Shown piece after piece: positions 46,639 through 57,888 of a stretch of DNA of 64,000 bases (within the stretch, counting starts at the first letter, position 1; every line of letters begins with the position of its first letter). The position numbers and the translations under genes were made by a program. The DNA lies in NCBI GenBank assembly GCA_036186865.1, contig AP025042.1:17507496-17571495 (forward strand), written 5' to 3'. The notes beneath the pieces are model-generated. The model did not search any database. It was not told the DNA's origin and was given only the letters and a program-made list of their open reading frames with translations. The DNA comes from Eustoma russellianum. Lineage: Eukaryota > Streptophyta > Magnoliopsida > Gentianales > Gentianaceae.

Positions 46639-46783
46639 TGTATGTAAAATAAATTATAATAGTACCTTAAAATAGATGGCGGAAAAATGTGAAAAAGAAC
46701 TCTGCAACGATGATCAGTGGGAGGTTCCATAACGATCGCCTAGCGCCGCCGCCGCTGTCTTCATCTCCAGGAAAAATCAATCA

Positions 46784-46799
46784 AAAAAGGAAAATGAAT
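46784..46799. repeat. Target-site duplication of LINE D, right
   Basis: aaaaaggaaaatgaat, identical to 29133-29148. Confidence 0.85.
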
Positions 46800-46809
46800 A
46801 TATACATAC

Positions 46810-46855
<46 letters not shown>

Positions 46856-49140
46856 ATTTTCTTTATATGGCGCCAACTAGGGTAAGGAAAGGAAGAAGAA
46901 ATTGTGGTTAGAAAAATACTTCAACAAAATAGCAAGTGTACAAAATTGTGTACGAATTAAATGATAGATTTTGTCTTATTCTACCCACTCCCACTACTCC
47001 AAATTTTAGTACATTACACCATTTGGATAGAAGACAAATTTTGTCGTCTTCAACCAATTTTACATCATTTTCAACTACCCAAAAACTTACACCATCTTAC
47101 ACACTTCCTACACCTTTTTCTTACAACCCCAACAAATCACCAACCACTCCCTCTTACACCCTTGTACCCAGCCACATGAAACAAGAAAAGAGAAAAGAAT
47201 TTTTCTCCCACACTCCATCTTCTTACACCTTCAACCACCATCATTCTTTCTTTCAACTTTTTACACCTTTTCTTATATTTTTTTACATCTTTCAATCAGC
47301 TCAAACCCACTCCCATTCACTCCATTTGACCGCCCCTTCTCTTCAAGGAAGAAGATATTTCTTCTCCTTCACCATTTCTTCACTCATTTGCCTTACAAGA
47401 CAACCAACCACTCTCTAACTTCTTCCATGTCCATCCATCAACCTTTTAAGACTTCATGATGAAGTCTTCCACCCCACAAAGCAACCCTCAAACCGTCCCC
47501 TTTTGTGAAAGAGAGAAAAACTCTCTCTTTCTTTCTTTCTTCACACTTAGCACAGTTTCCATCTGCCTACATCTTTTCTTGTCCCTCCAAGATGAAAATA
47601 AACTCGTCCAATCTCCATCTTACTCATCACGGCCGAAAGTTACCAAAGGAAAAGGGAAGACAAAATCTCTTCTTCTCATCTTACAATACCACCTTCAAGA
47701 AAAGTCTCCATCCTTCTTTCTTTATAACCTTTCAAGACTTCATGAAATGCTTCCTCCCACCCCTACCACTCTCCAATGTTCACTCCGCCTCTCCCTCTCA
47801 TTTTCATTCTTCAACATATTAAACCTCCTACACTCCATCTTCTTACGCTCTCTTTCTTTCTCAAGCAAGAAAGAGTCTTCCAAACTCCATTTTTCTCCAT
47901 ATGGCCGAGAGATACCAAGGCAAGGACAAAGAGTAATTTTCTTCCCTTCATCTCATACACCCATCCAAAACAATAACTATAACATCTTCCTTCATTTCAA
48001 GGAAAATGGCCAAATGCTTAGGGGTGGGAAACCAATCTTTAGCAAGGTAAGAACTTCATGTAAGATATGTTATATTTCTTCCATTTATCTATTTCCATCA
48101 GTTGTACACTAACTCCTCCATTTTGTATCAAAATAGTGAGCCCCTACAAGGAAGGAGGAGAAGGTTTTCTTCAAGCAAGTGAAGAAATCTTCTCTTTCAT
48201 TCTAAGGTTAAGTGATGAAGGAAAGTACTCTTCCTACATCCTTCATGGATTTCTGAAGATCTAAGTATTTATGTTCATATAAAGTTGGATCATCTATGAT
48301 GTATGTTCAATGTTTTAGTATCAAGAGTATGCAAAAGCTATGTTCATAAATGGTGTAAGTATGATGATATGTGTACATACATACGCACAGCCATCTTGAA
48401 TGAAATGGATATATATGTGTAAATAAAACGAGATGAACACTCTCATGTGACGTATATAAAAGTTAAAGAAAGAAAATGAAGATACATGATATGTTAGAAA
48501 ATGTGTACTAAGGAGACATTTTTATGCATGTATTCATATTTTTTTTATGAAGATCATCACTTATGCGTTTATTTATTATTTCGGTTTTTATGAACTTTTG
48601 TGTCTTGATTTAGCATGTTATGAGGCAATCATATTCATGTATAAGATTCTAGTTCATAAACGAGGTTTCTTGATGATCTTCATATGTATATGTGTGTATT
48701 TGACCACGGCCAAATAGCGCTTTTAGCCTACTTTATTTATTTTCTTTATGGTTCCGTCATCTTGTATGTTATGTGTTTTATGATGCTATTACAAGGCTTT
48801 ATGTTGATGGAAACCAATATGTATATAGTTGGTATAAAGGTTCAAATCATGATATAAGTAAAAAAGGCAAAAAAGAAAAGGATTTAGGTGATATACATAT
48901 ATATATATATATATATACATGTATGTATGTATTTGGCCAAACAGTAAAAAGAAATTGGAAGAATAAAACCTATGACATGTTATAAGTATAAATATGTTTG
49001 ATATAAAAAGAAATGGTGATAAGAGTAAAATATAGAATAAAGAAGTGTATTTCATAAAAAGGGAAAATATAAATGTGTATATATATGTATGTTCGGCCAA
49101 ATGGCCATCTTTGCATATGTGTGTGTGTGTCTATATATAT
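46800..49140 (+). mobile_element. 3' LTR, second part
   Basis: Continuation of the LTR interrupted at 29148. It begins with a (TA)n-(TG)n-(TATG)n tract (46800-46860). A pyrimidine-rich stretch (46930-48250) follows, with two diverged ~280-bp units around ggccgaaag (47631) and ggccgagag (47903). The segment homologous to the 5' LTR is 48425-49100. LINE G interrupts it at about 49140; the rest would lie right of LINE J, outside the window. ORFs at 46936-47418 and 47456-48112 reflect low stop-codon content and are not called as genes. Confidence 0.6.
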
Positions 49141-49158
49141 CTTTTCATATCTTCTTCA

Positions 49159-50460
49159 ATGTCTCAGCCGCTGGCGGCGGCGGTCCCCTCGGTGCCTATC
49201 TCCTTTGATGACATTCTCCGGTGAAATTCTCCGTCTATAGTACAGCCGAAACAAACGTCCCGCTACAAAGTTTGCCCCTCCATCCACTTCTCCGACGCAG
49301 AAGTGGATTCCTTGATCGCACCATTCCAACACACCCTCGTCAGATCTTTTTAGCATGGCAGGCCATCCATGAATGCATTGAAGAAAGTTTTCAATTGGAT
49401 TGGCTTTATATGTTCGTTTTAATCATGAACGTGACTACACCCGTTGTTTTTGTCATCGTATATGGAACATTCTTGGCTATCCAATGCGTGTCACCAAGTA
49501 TACACATGATTTCGATCCAAGATACGATGCCTCAATAGTCCCCGTTTGGATTTCATTGCCTGCTCTCCTGGTTTATCTACATAATCAGCTACCCTTTTCG
49601 CCATTGCTTCAATGATTGGCACACCTATTCGTTTGGACACTGCAACACAGAAACTTTTACGTCCCTCAGTTGCCTGTGTTTGTCTGGAAATTGATGTCTC
49701 AAAAGATTTACCTACAAATTTGCATATTCAGAGCGAAACCCATGAGTTTTTCCAACAGGTGATTTACGAAGATGTTCCGTTGTTTTGCTCCACGTGCTGT
49801 GTTTTAGGCCACAAAACTTGCCATTGTCTGACATCTACTACGGACAATCCAAAATCAGCCCCAGTAGTAAAAGTTTGGAAGGAAAAAGGCTCTTCAGATA
49901 ACCCACAACCACCACCGCCATCAGTAAGCGCTGCGGATACTGCTGCTATCACTGAGACTATCCCTATTTTTGATCCTATTACAAATGAAACAGTCTCAGC
50001 GCCAATTCTCGATTGTAACGTAAATGAATCAGTCCCAACACCGTCATCATCTGTAATTCAGCCTTCAACTTCACAGAATCTTGCGTTATTGGGTCATGCC
50101 ACTGAGGCTGCTCCATCTCAGCCCTCTTGCACTGAGGATCTTATGCATGGTCACTCTGACACCGGGTGTATCTCCCTACCCTCCCTCCACAGGATCCCCT
50201 CCCTGCTGCTGATCTTCATGAAAAATATCAAGCAGATTCTACCCTAATTGCTAATCGAATGGCTCATTTCCCACAGTCTACACCGGACGAGACTTTGCTA
50301 GAGCAGCTCATGCGACCTGCTACAGTCACAGATGCTGAGGGATTTACATTACATGTAATGAAATGCACACGCAGACTGGCTTCACAAATCTCACGTCCCC
50401 CCTTCAAGTTGTTACCCGTAGTTCTGTTAGGGCATCACAATTATCCTCTCAACAATCTTA
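49159..50460 (+). pseudogene. LINE G ORF1 remnant
   Basis: It starts ATGTCTCAGCCGCTGGCG, like LINE D ORF1, but a stop comes after about 18 codons. The later piece (49612-50247) has the DUF4283 end (RPSVACVCLEIDVSKDLPT) and a complete zinc knuckle CSTCCVLGHKTCHC, followed by a Ser/Pro-rich acidic tail. Frameshifts fall near 49400 and 50160. Confidence 0.78.
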
Positions 50461-53400
50461 ATGCCTCTGTTGATATGGAATATTAGAGGTTTATGCACCT
50501 CTTTATCTCGCCTTCGTTTACTCTTGCAACAATACTCTGTGAAATTTTTGGCAGTCATTAAACCACAACATCCAGTCTCCAGATTACAACGAACATAAAT
50601 ATAGCTAGGTTTTTCATCTAGTTTATCAGTATGTAGCGATCGTGTATGGTGCTTTTGGCATGATGATTTTTTTTCTGTACAAGATATACGCACGCATGAT
50701 CAAGTGACTCATTTCCTTATTCGCCTATCTGTTTCCTGCAAAACTTATTGGCATTTATGTGTGTATGTGCGTCATACAATTTTTGATCGTCGCATTGTAT
50801 GGGATGAGTTGCTCTCTTTAGGTACTGATCTATCTTTACCATGGTTGGTTACGGGCGACTTTAACACTTTTCTATCGTTGGACGATCATCAAGGCATTTC
50901 TCATTCCACAATATCATCTCTCTCAGATTTTAATGCTCTAGTGGACAATCTTTCTTGGCATATTTTACCTCATATCGGGACACGATTTATGTGGCTAGTG
51001 GCCGTGGTTTGGGCCAGGTCCACCGCAGACTCGACTTGGTCTTCTGCAATACACTATTTCTGGAGAAGTTTCAACACGTTAAGCTCACGCACTTGCCCCG
51101 CGTCACTTCGGATCATTCTCCGTTATTGATCCAATGCCTGCACTCCACGCCTGCCACACCCAAGCAATTTCGATTTCTTACGATATGGACTACTCACACT
51201 CAATTTCTTCCTTATGTGCGTCAACAGTGGGACTCCTACCCTACAACAGGAGGTATAAATGGATTTTGTCACAAACTGCGTCTCCTCAAACGGGATCTAT
51301 CCACCTGGAACAAAGAAGTATATGGAAATATATTTAGACAAGTGGAATATGCAGGAACTCTTGTGCAACGGGCAGAGACTGCGCATGATGCACACCCCCA
51401 CCGCTGAAAATTGTGTCTTGTATAACGCAGCTCAAGCTAAATATCAAACTGCTTGTTCTCGCGAAATGAACTTCTGGCAGCAAAAGGCCCGTGTAAAATG
51501 GTTGAAAGAGGACGAAGCTAATACGGCTTATTACCATGCCATTGTTGAAGACCGACATCAGCATCATTATATCCATTAGATACAGCGCTCTGATGGAACC
51601 CTATGCAGTACGCCGCAAGATATTCAGCAAGCGGTGGTGGATTTCTATTCCACAATGTTTACTGCACAGTCAGTACAAAACCACCCTACTCTGCTTGATA
51701 CACTTCCAACACTCGTTATGGGTGCTGATAATGAATTTTTAATTGCCATGCCAACTGAAGAAGAGGTACACGAGGCTGTTTGAGCGTTGGACCTACAAAG
51801 CTCTGCTAGCCCAGATGGATATAATGGTTGGTTCTACCGTACTTGCTGGGATATAATCCATTCAGATGTATACAAAGCTATACATGAATTCTTCTTGGGC
51901 TTCCCCTTGCCCGGTGCTGCTGCTCACACTATGATTGTCTTGCTTCCAAAAGGTAACACAAATACAACATTTACCGACCTATTGCCCTTCGTACTTTTCT
52001 AAGCAAAATTCTGACGCGTATACTAGCTACTCGATTAATTTCCTTACTACTGCATGTCATATCTTTGGAGCAAGCAGGTTTTCAAAAAGGTAAAGGAATT
52101 GCTGAGCATGTATTATTAGCCAATGAAATGATACATTGGTTGGATCATTCTCCTCGCTCATCTAACTTTATAATAAAGTTGGATCTCGCTAAAGCATTCG
52201 ACCAGGTTAGCTGGCAATTCTTACATCGGGTCTTAGCTCGCTTTGGGTTCTCCTTTTCTTCATCAAAATCGTCCATAATCACCTAAGAAGAACCTAATTT
52301 TTGATACTCATTAACGGTGCTCCTAGTGGTTTTTTCTAGCCCACAAGAGGGGTGAAGCAGGGCGATCCATTATCCCCTCTTCTCTTCATCATAGTAGCGG
52401 AAGCATTTTCAAGACCTCTTCAATCACACACGCGTAGCGAATATATACAAACATTCCCCATGGGTCGTCTCCCTCTTACTATCTCACACTTGGCCTACGC
52501 AGATGACCTTCTTCTTTTTGTTGCAGCTAATAGACGAAACTTGCGGCATGTTAAATCTTTTCTTACCACTTATGAACTTACTTCTGGTTAGGCTATAAAT
52601 TATCACAAGAGTACGGTGGTGTTCTCTTCATCTATACCATCTGAGAGAAGGGTTGACTTACTTGGTATGTTGGACATGCGGCAATCTTCATTGCCCCTCA
52701 AATATTTGGGTTCCTATCTACATAAGGGAATTACACGTACTTTTCATTGTACAGATCTCTTATCTTACGTAGACAAACATCTGCAGAGTTGGCAACAATG
52801 GTTACTGGGGATGGCAGGTAGACTTGTCTTAGTCAAATCTGTACTCGCATCCTTACCATTACACCTTATGGCTGGAACTAGATTACCAAAGAGCATTATT
52901 AAAGTGTTGGAAATCTGCTTCACTCATTTTTTCTAGGGCCCTGGTAGATATCATTGGCTCTTTAGGCCAAAATTGTGTTTCCCATATCATGAATAAGGTT
53001 TAGGCATACGCAATCTATCATCTATTCAAGCTGCATACTCCTGCAAAATCTGGCATTTATATCATTACAGTGATTCTTTATGGGGTTGTTACATGCGTGC
53101 TCGATATGGCAATATGATTGATTATCAGCCAAGATCATATGACTCTCCTGGATGGAAGCAAATATGTGCCATACATGCAATATGTTCGGATATCTCGTCA
53201 TCTCCACCTGCACCGATTTGGCCCACTCCATCCGGGGCATTTACATTAAAATTTGCTTATGATTCGCTTCGTCCATCCAATCCGGACCTATTATCTTTCG
53301 TACACATTTGGAATAATTCGCAGCGCCCAGCTATACAACTATTCTTATGGCGATTTTATCAATGAGCACTCCCACTTCTGGACAATCTGAGTCGCTTTAT

Positions 53401-54400
53401 GCATGCATTCCCTTCTTGTTGCCGGTTTTGCCATTCAGCGAATGCCTCCACCTTGCATCTTTTCTTTGACTGTATGGATGTACGTATGATATGGTCATAT
53501 TTTGCTACTTTGCTAGATCTACCGCCTTTCACTAGTGGATCTTGGCGCTCCTACATGTTGTACATATGGCGTTCATCTTCTAGTAATTTCTTGGGCGCAA
53601 TGCAATATGTGTTCCTGGGAATCCTACTTTGGAACCTCTGGAAAATGTATGCTTCCATATGTTTTGATGACCTCACTTGGCCCCCTCAGCTAACTAACAG
53701 ATCCATATGCATGGATTTATATACATGGGTGTCCTCCATGGCTGGCAGAAAAATAGCTGAAACTATTCCAGATCTTGTCACGGCACGGCTATCTTCGCCG
53801 CTATGATGCAAACGGCTCCGGATTATTCGCTGGTCACCTCCTCCTTCCGGCCGTCTAAAATCGAACACAGATGCTGCAGTAGGCCGACATCATTCTAGCG
53901 GGGGTGGCCTCCTCCGCGACTCCACTGGTGCTTTTATACATGCCATCTCATTCCCTCTTCGGTGACTTGCCTCTACGGGTTGAAGCTCAAGCAGCGTTTA
54001 TGGCTATCTTGTACTACTTACCACGTTATGGAGACGTCATTTTGGAGACTGATTGTGCAGAACTAGTCAAGATCTTGACTATTAACTCTTCTTCATTGGC
54101 ACCTGACATATGCAGGCTACGAGTCCTAATTCAGTCACGATCTTTCACAGTCTTGCATACCCCACGAGAAACAAATGAACCTGCTCATTTGCTTGCGCAA
54201 TTATCACTATCTTCTCAGAGTTTCACATCTTATGACTCTCTCGGCCTCTTGCCTGCTCTATCCGGGCCACCATCCTGGCAGACAGCATGCTTCCGACTTT
54301 CCGTCATTCTGTGCACTCCGCTTACAACGGACCACGACCTCCATGATTGCAATACTCGCAGATTGTCTCCCATATGGGTTGGCTCTCATTCTCTTTAGTT
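50461..54400 (+). pseudogene. LINE G ORF2 remnant
   Basis: ORF2 starts ATGCCTCTGTTGATATGG (WNIRG intact). The endonuclease glutamate position reads VIKPQH, a Glu-to-Lys change against LINE I E34. GDFNTF is present (50704-51129). A linker (51259-51579), RT pieces (51787-52002; 52065-52286 with KLDLAKAFDQVSW; 52352-52591 with GDPLSPLLF and YADDLLLF), thumb (52616-52936), zf-RVT (53399-53806, CCRFCHSANASTLHLFFDC) and RNase H (53850-54250) follow in order, with numerous frame breaks. Confidence 0.87.
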
Positions 54401-54969
54401 GCCCGTGGTCTAATAGGCTACAGGAAACATGGATATGCCTTACATTCTCTCTTTTTTCTCTTGTTGATCTCTTTAATATACATATGCTAATCCTTTTCTT
54501 TATCATGCTGCAGCGGCGGCCTTGGAATTGCATGATATCATATGGACTTATCTCCCATATGGGTTGGCTCCTCGGCTTAAATTGTTTCCTTGCTCCTCTT
54601 GTAGGATCAAGGTGACATAGGTATGTTTTCACATCATATTCTATTACCCTAACTCCTTTTTCCCACTCATTCTACTCATTCACTATTTCTATGTGATGCA
54701 TGGGGAGTTTCTGTCGTGCAGCGAACATCAACGGCCACATGGAGCACTTCAACTATCATGGCAGCGCATTACTTTTATTAGTTATACTTTCATTTTATTA
54801 CTTATTCATTTTGTCGCATACTCTTTGACTCTTATGTACATAATTTTCTTTTCTATTTACTTGGGAGAGTCTCCCTTAGCTAGGGCCAATTATGTAACCA
54901 CGGTATTCCTCTGCCATAAGTGAGGGTATATAAATAAAATAACCACGGACGGTGCCGCCCGTCCTTCCA

Positions 54970-54970
<1 letters not shown>
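54401..54970 (+). mobile_element. LINE G 3' tail
   Basis: Non-coding. The palindrome cccatatggg, each time inside tctcccatatgggttggctc, occurs at 54369-54378 (just before the tail) and 54554-54563. Sequence taaccacggtattcct near 54894 runs directly into the terminal motif. In LINE C the same sequence precedes the conserved domain, so LINE G appears to have lost that domain by deletion between two ggtattcct copies. A GC hairpin (ggacgg/ccgtcc, about 54946-54963) precedes the TA tract. Confidence 0.65.

Positions 54971-55020
<50 letters not shown>
54968..55020. repeat. (TA)n microsatellite
   Basis: About 50 bp of alternating TA separate LINE G and LINE H tails. Confidence 0.95.
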
Positions 55021-55022
<2 letters not shown>

Positions 55023-56131
55023 AAAAAGATATTTTATTAAGATAAGGCCTCACTTATGGCGGAGGAATACCTTATGAAAAGAGAGTGCATCATACATCAT
55101 CAAAATCAAATAAGATATGCCGCATTAAAACCTTGCCAAGTAAAACCATCCTTGTGGATAAAACCTTGGCAAAGGAAAAAGCGTACATATTTATACGACT
55201 GTCATTGATACTAATCAACAGATATTTGTCTGAAAGCCAAATCTCAACAATCGCCCTGTGATCGCCTGGGAAGATGGATTTATGCCGTCTATTAGCTGTT
55301 TGAGCAGGATGTCCGTTCGAAGTCGCCATGAAATCCACATGTGATCCCCAAGGCGACGACTTCATACACCTAGCTGGAAGAGCGTATGCTGATGCACCAA
55401 AAGTTTTAATCCAGGTTGCTGTTTTTAATATGTACTGTGAAAACTGAGGTGCTGCCGCCACATACTCATGATCACCAAGGCTCATATAGACAGAGCGTGT
55501 GCAAATGATAAGAAACACATTAATATGTATCAATATGTAAAACACAGACTGAAATACGAATTGAATGCAATGCGTACCATGACTGCCTGTATTCCGAAGG
55601 ATACAGGCAGAAAGATGAAAAATTTCCAATCCATGTGAAAGACTTTATTAGGTAAGACGCAAGTGAGCTGTGGAGAGATCCAATGCCACCGAGCTTCGTG
55701 CTAAAGGCGGGAGAGTTTGCAAGGTGTAAAATTGAGTAATAGGATGCATCATTGCATATTGTGCAAGGTAATACGCCACCATATTCGCCTCTCTCTATAT
55801 ATATGCAATAAGTCCAGACGATGGAGATATGTTAATGTATGAAGCATGCGAAGATGATAGTTACCCTGAACCAGATATGGCCGCTTCAGATGGGATATGA
55901 GTTGCGCACAGTCCGTCTCCAGAATGATTGATCTATATAGCGGAAGAAAATACAAAAGGACAAATACCGCAGCTTGTATCTCCGCTTGAAGCGGGGTACA
56001 AGGCGGAAGCCGAAATGATACCGCACCCACGCATGAACCCGAGTGATCACGTAAAATTGCACCTCCAGAACTGTAGTATCTGCCTACTGCTGCATCGGTA
56101 TTCAATTTGTATTTACCTACTGGCGGTGTAT
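55021..56131 (-). mobile_element. LINE H: 5'-truncated plant L1
   Basis: About 1.1 kb on the minus strand: RNase H fragment, 3' UTR with a 10-bp perfect hairpin (55583-55592 with 55601-55610), conserved 3' domain (55114-55196), terminal motif (55047-55070) and an A/T tail. It is truncated at 56131 next to a (TA)n tract. TA tracts at both ends suggest insertion into a microsatellite. Confidence 0.85.
55690..56131 (-). pseudogene. LINE H RNase H fragment of ORF2
   Basis: The minus strand reads LNTDAAVGRYYSSGGAIL, then LQAEIQAAV, then LETDCAQLI: the D, E and D positions of the plant LINE RNase H. A frame break occurs near the C-terminal end (about 55790). It matches LINE I ORF2 from about residue 1130 onward. 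The rest of ORF2 was never copied, or was lost. Confidence 0.85.
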
Positions 56132-56180
56132 ATATATATATATATGTATATGTATATATGTATATATATATATGTACATA
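56132..56180. repeat. (TA)n tract, with LINE I duplication at its end
   Basis: TA-rich microsatellite between LINE H and LINE I. Bases 56161-56180 (tatatatatatatgtacata) match 62826-62845 exactly and are the probable LINE I target-site duplication. Confidence 0.8.
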
Positions 56181-56583
56181 TGCGGCGATACGAGAATGCT
56201 CCGGCGATCAAGGAAGCTGGTTTCGGCGATCAACCTGCGGCTTTAGCCGCCGCCGCCGCCGTCTGCTGCACCCGCCGTTCCAATTGCAGCCTTCTCATTG
56301 CCTGATTTCCCGAAGCATTGAGCCGATATACACTCTTTTGTCATTGCGATAGCCACATCTTCACGATCAGCGAAGATTGTTTTGCATCATCACCCGTCCT
56401 CTCGATTTTCTCCATCTGCTGATCAAATCTGCGTCCTAATTGGGTTTTTATTTAAGAGCGCCATTGCCAGCCACTATAAAGGACTACCCACCTCTCAGAC
56501 AAGTTATTGTATACTCCAGCTTCCGGCTTCTGATCGCTCCTCTTGACGCATCTGCCCTCTTCTGATCGACTTTCGCCGTCATC
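56181..56583 (+). promoter_or_regulatory. LINE I 5' UTR / presumed internal promoter
   Basis: About 400 bp, GC-rich at the start, with runs of gcc/ccg triplets (about 56230-56280). LINEs transcribe from an internal 5' promoter, so the promoter is inferred to lie here. No TATA box is obvious. LINE J has a shorter, related 5' UTR (62998-63174). Confidence 0.5.
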
Positions 56584-57888
56584 ATGACGGCCCAACCGAC
56601 GTTTGCGGCAGTGGTCAACGGCACCACCAATTCCGCTGTCATCCGCATTGCGCCGAAGTCAGTTTCACGGCACAAAGGCCTCCCTTTGGTCTCCTTTCTG
56701 GATGACGAGATTGATGCATTGGCTGAACCCTACAGGTATTCATTGGTTGGTACTTTTTGGTATGGCAGGCCTCCTATAAAGGTTATACGTGAAGTATTTG
56801 AAAAAATCGGATTTAATCAGGAGTTACGCATTACTTTGTTGGATATATCGCATATCCTCCTTAATTTCCGCAACGAAGCAGATTATTTGCGCTGCTTTTA
56901 TCGCCGATCATGGCAGATTTCTAGTTGTCATATGAGAATAACAAAGTGGACAGTTGATTTTGATCCAAGTGCTGATGTCCCTATTGTTCCAATCTGGGTT
57001 GCTTTGCCGTACTTACCAATACATCTTCATCATAAAGCGGCACTTTTTGAGGTGGTTAAACCAATTGGTACACCATTGAAGCTGGATGTTGCTACTATGG
57101 GTGGCCTTCGTCCGTCAGTGGCACGAGTTTGTGTCGAGGTTGACGTCTCGCAGGAATTGCCTCAGAAAATATATCTGCAAGCGAAAGGTAGAATGATATT
57201 ACAATCTATAGTATATGAGGACTTACCTATGTTTTGCAACTCTTGCCGTCGACTAGGACATGCAACAACTGCATGTCCAACTACATCTAATTCTCAAGCT
57301 ACTACATCGGTCCCTCCTCCGCCTCCGCCACCCCCTATGAAATCGTTGCGTCCACCCCGTCAGCGATGGACACCAATCAAAAAGGGTAAGTTGGATACAG
57401 ATGTGGCTCAGCCTGAACTTGCTGAGCCGACGGGTAATCATGAAGCCGACATCCCTACACCGACTTTGCCAACGGCCTTGCAGTCTGAGGATGCAGTTCC
57501 TCACTTTCCTTCTCCTCTACACCAGGTTGCAGCAGTTTTGCTAGACGACGAATTTTGCGATGCTGCAGATAACCCCCTACCTGCCGACCGCACGCAAGAG
57601 GACATGGGTCACTCTTCGGATACTAATTTGCCAATAGAAGGATCACTGGAAGATGTTTTGGATGTTACAGAGGATATTACTCGTAAATTGCAATCTATTC
57701 CCCCATCCCTGGATGATGACATTCTACTATCGCGCCTAACCAACAATGACTCTGAGGCTGACTTTGTACCGGTGGTTCCTAGACGTAAGAGGCGCACCCG
57801 TAAGGACTTACCACCTCTCCCGCCTTCTACGATCTTAACTCGGAGCGCGTCTCACGTGGTTCAGGGAAGTACCTCTCTTACTCAATGA
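56584..57888 (+). CDS. LINE I ORF1 protein (DUF4283-type RNA-binding)
   Basis: A 434-residue intact ORF1 protein, expected to bind LINE RNA and form the ribonucleoprotein with ORF2. Residues ~50-190 match the DUF4283 domain of plant LINEs (YSLVGTFWYGRPP, MRITKWTVDFDPSADV). A CCHC zinc knuckle follows, CNSCRRLGHATTAC (C218, C221, H226, C231). Next come a proline run (~243-250), an acidic region and a basic PRRKRRTRK stretch (~400) that could act in nuclear import. The start is the first ATG after the 5' UTR and agrees with LINE J. The stop overlaps the ORF2 start (ATGA). Confidence 0.95.
   Translation: MTAQPTFAAVVNGTTNSAVIRIAPKSVSRHKGLPLVSFLDDEIDALAEPYRYSLVGTFWYGRPPIKVIREVFEKIGFNQELRITLLDISHILLNFRNEADYLRCFYRRSWQISSCHMRITKWTVDFDPSADVPIVPIWVALPYLPIHLHHKAALFEVVKPIGTPLKLDVATMGGLRPSVARVCVEVDVSQELPQKIYLQAKGRMILQSIVYEDLPMFCNSCRRLGHATTACPTTSNSQATTSVPPPPPPPPMKSLRPPRQRWTPIKKGKLDTDVAQPELAEPTGNHEADIPTPTLPTALQSEDAVPHFPSPLHQVAAVLLDDEFCDAADNPLPADRTQEDMGHSSDTNLPIEGSLEDVLDVTEDITRKLQSIPPSLDDDILLSRLTNNDSEADFVPVVPRRKRRTRKDLPPLPPSTILTRSASHVVQGSTSLTQ

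Larger units (their letters stand above)
29149..46783 (-). mobile_element. LINE D: full-length, decayed plant L1 split by Copia-2
   Basis: Parts are 29149-29481 (3' tail) and 41046-46783 (rest of tail, ORF2, ORF1, 5' UTR), about 6.1 kb in total. The 16-bp duplications at both outer ends show it inserted as one complete unit into the older LTR. Both ORFs are now broken. Copia-2 later inserted about 330 bp from its 3' end. Confidence 0.88.
49140..54970 (+). mobile_element. LINE G: full-length-like, decayed plant L1
   Basis: A plus-strand L1 with ORF1 (from 49159), ORF2 (from 50461), RNase H (to about 54250) and a 3' tail ending with the terminal motif ctctgccataagtgagg (54911-54928). The conserved ~80-bp 3' domain found in the other LINEs is absent. 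The ORFs are broken by many frameshifts. A clear target-site duplication is masked by TA-rich flanks. Confidence 0.82.

Noticed and set aside
46936..47418. 160-codon ORF as a gene
   Set aside because: Same pyrimidine-rich LTR; Thr/Ser/Pro/His-rich low complexity.
47456..48112. 218-codon ORF as a gene
   Set aside because: Pyrimidine-rich LTR sequence with few stops, Ser/Leu/Phe-rich product, internal duplications and no domain.
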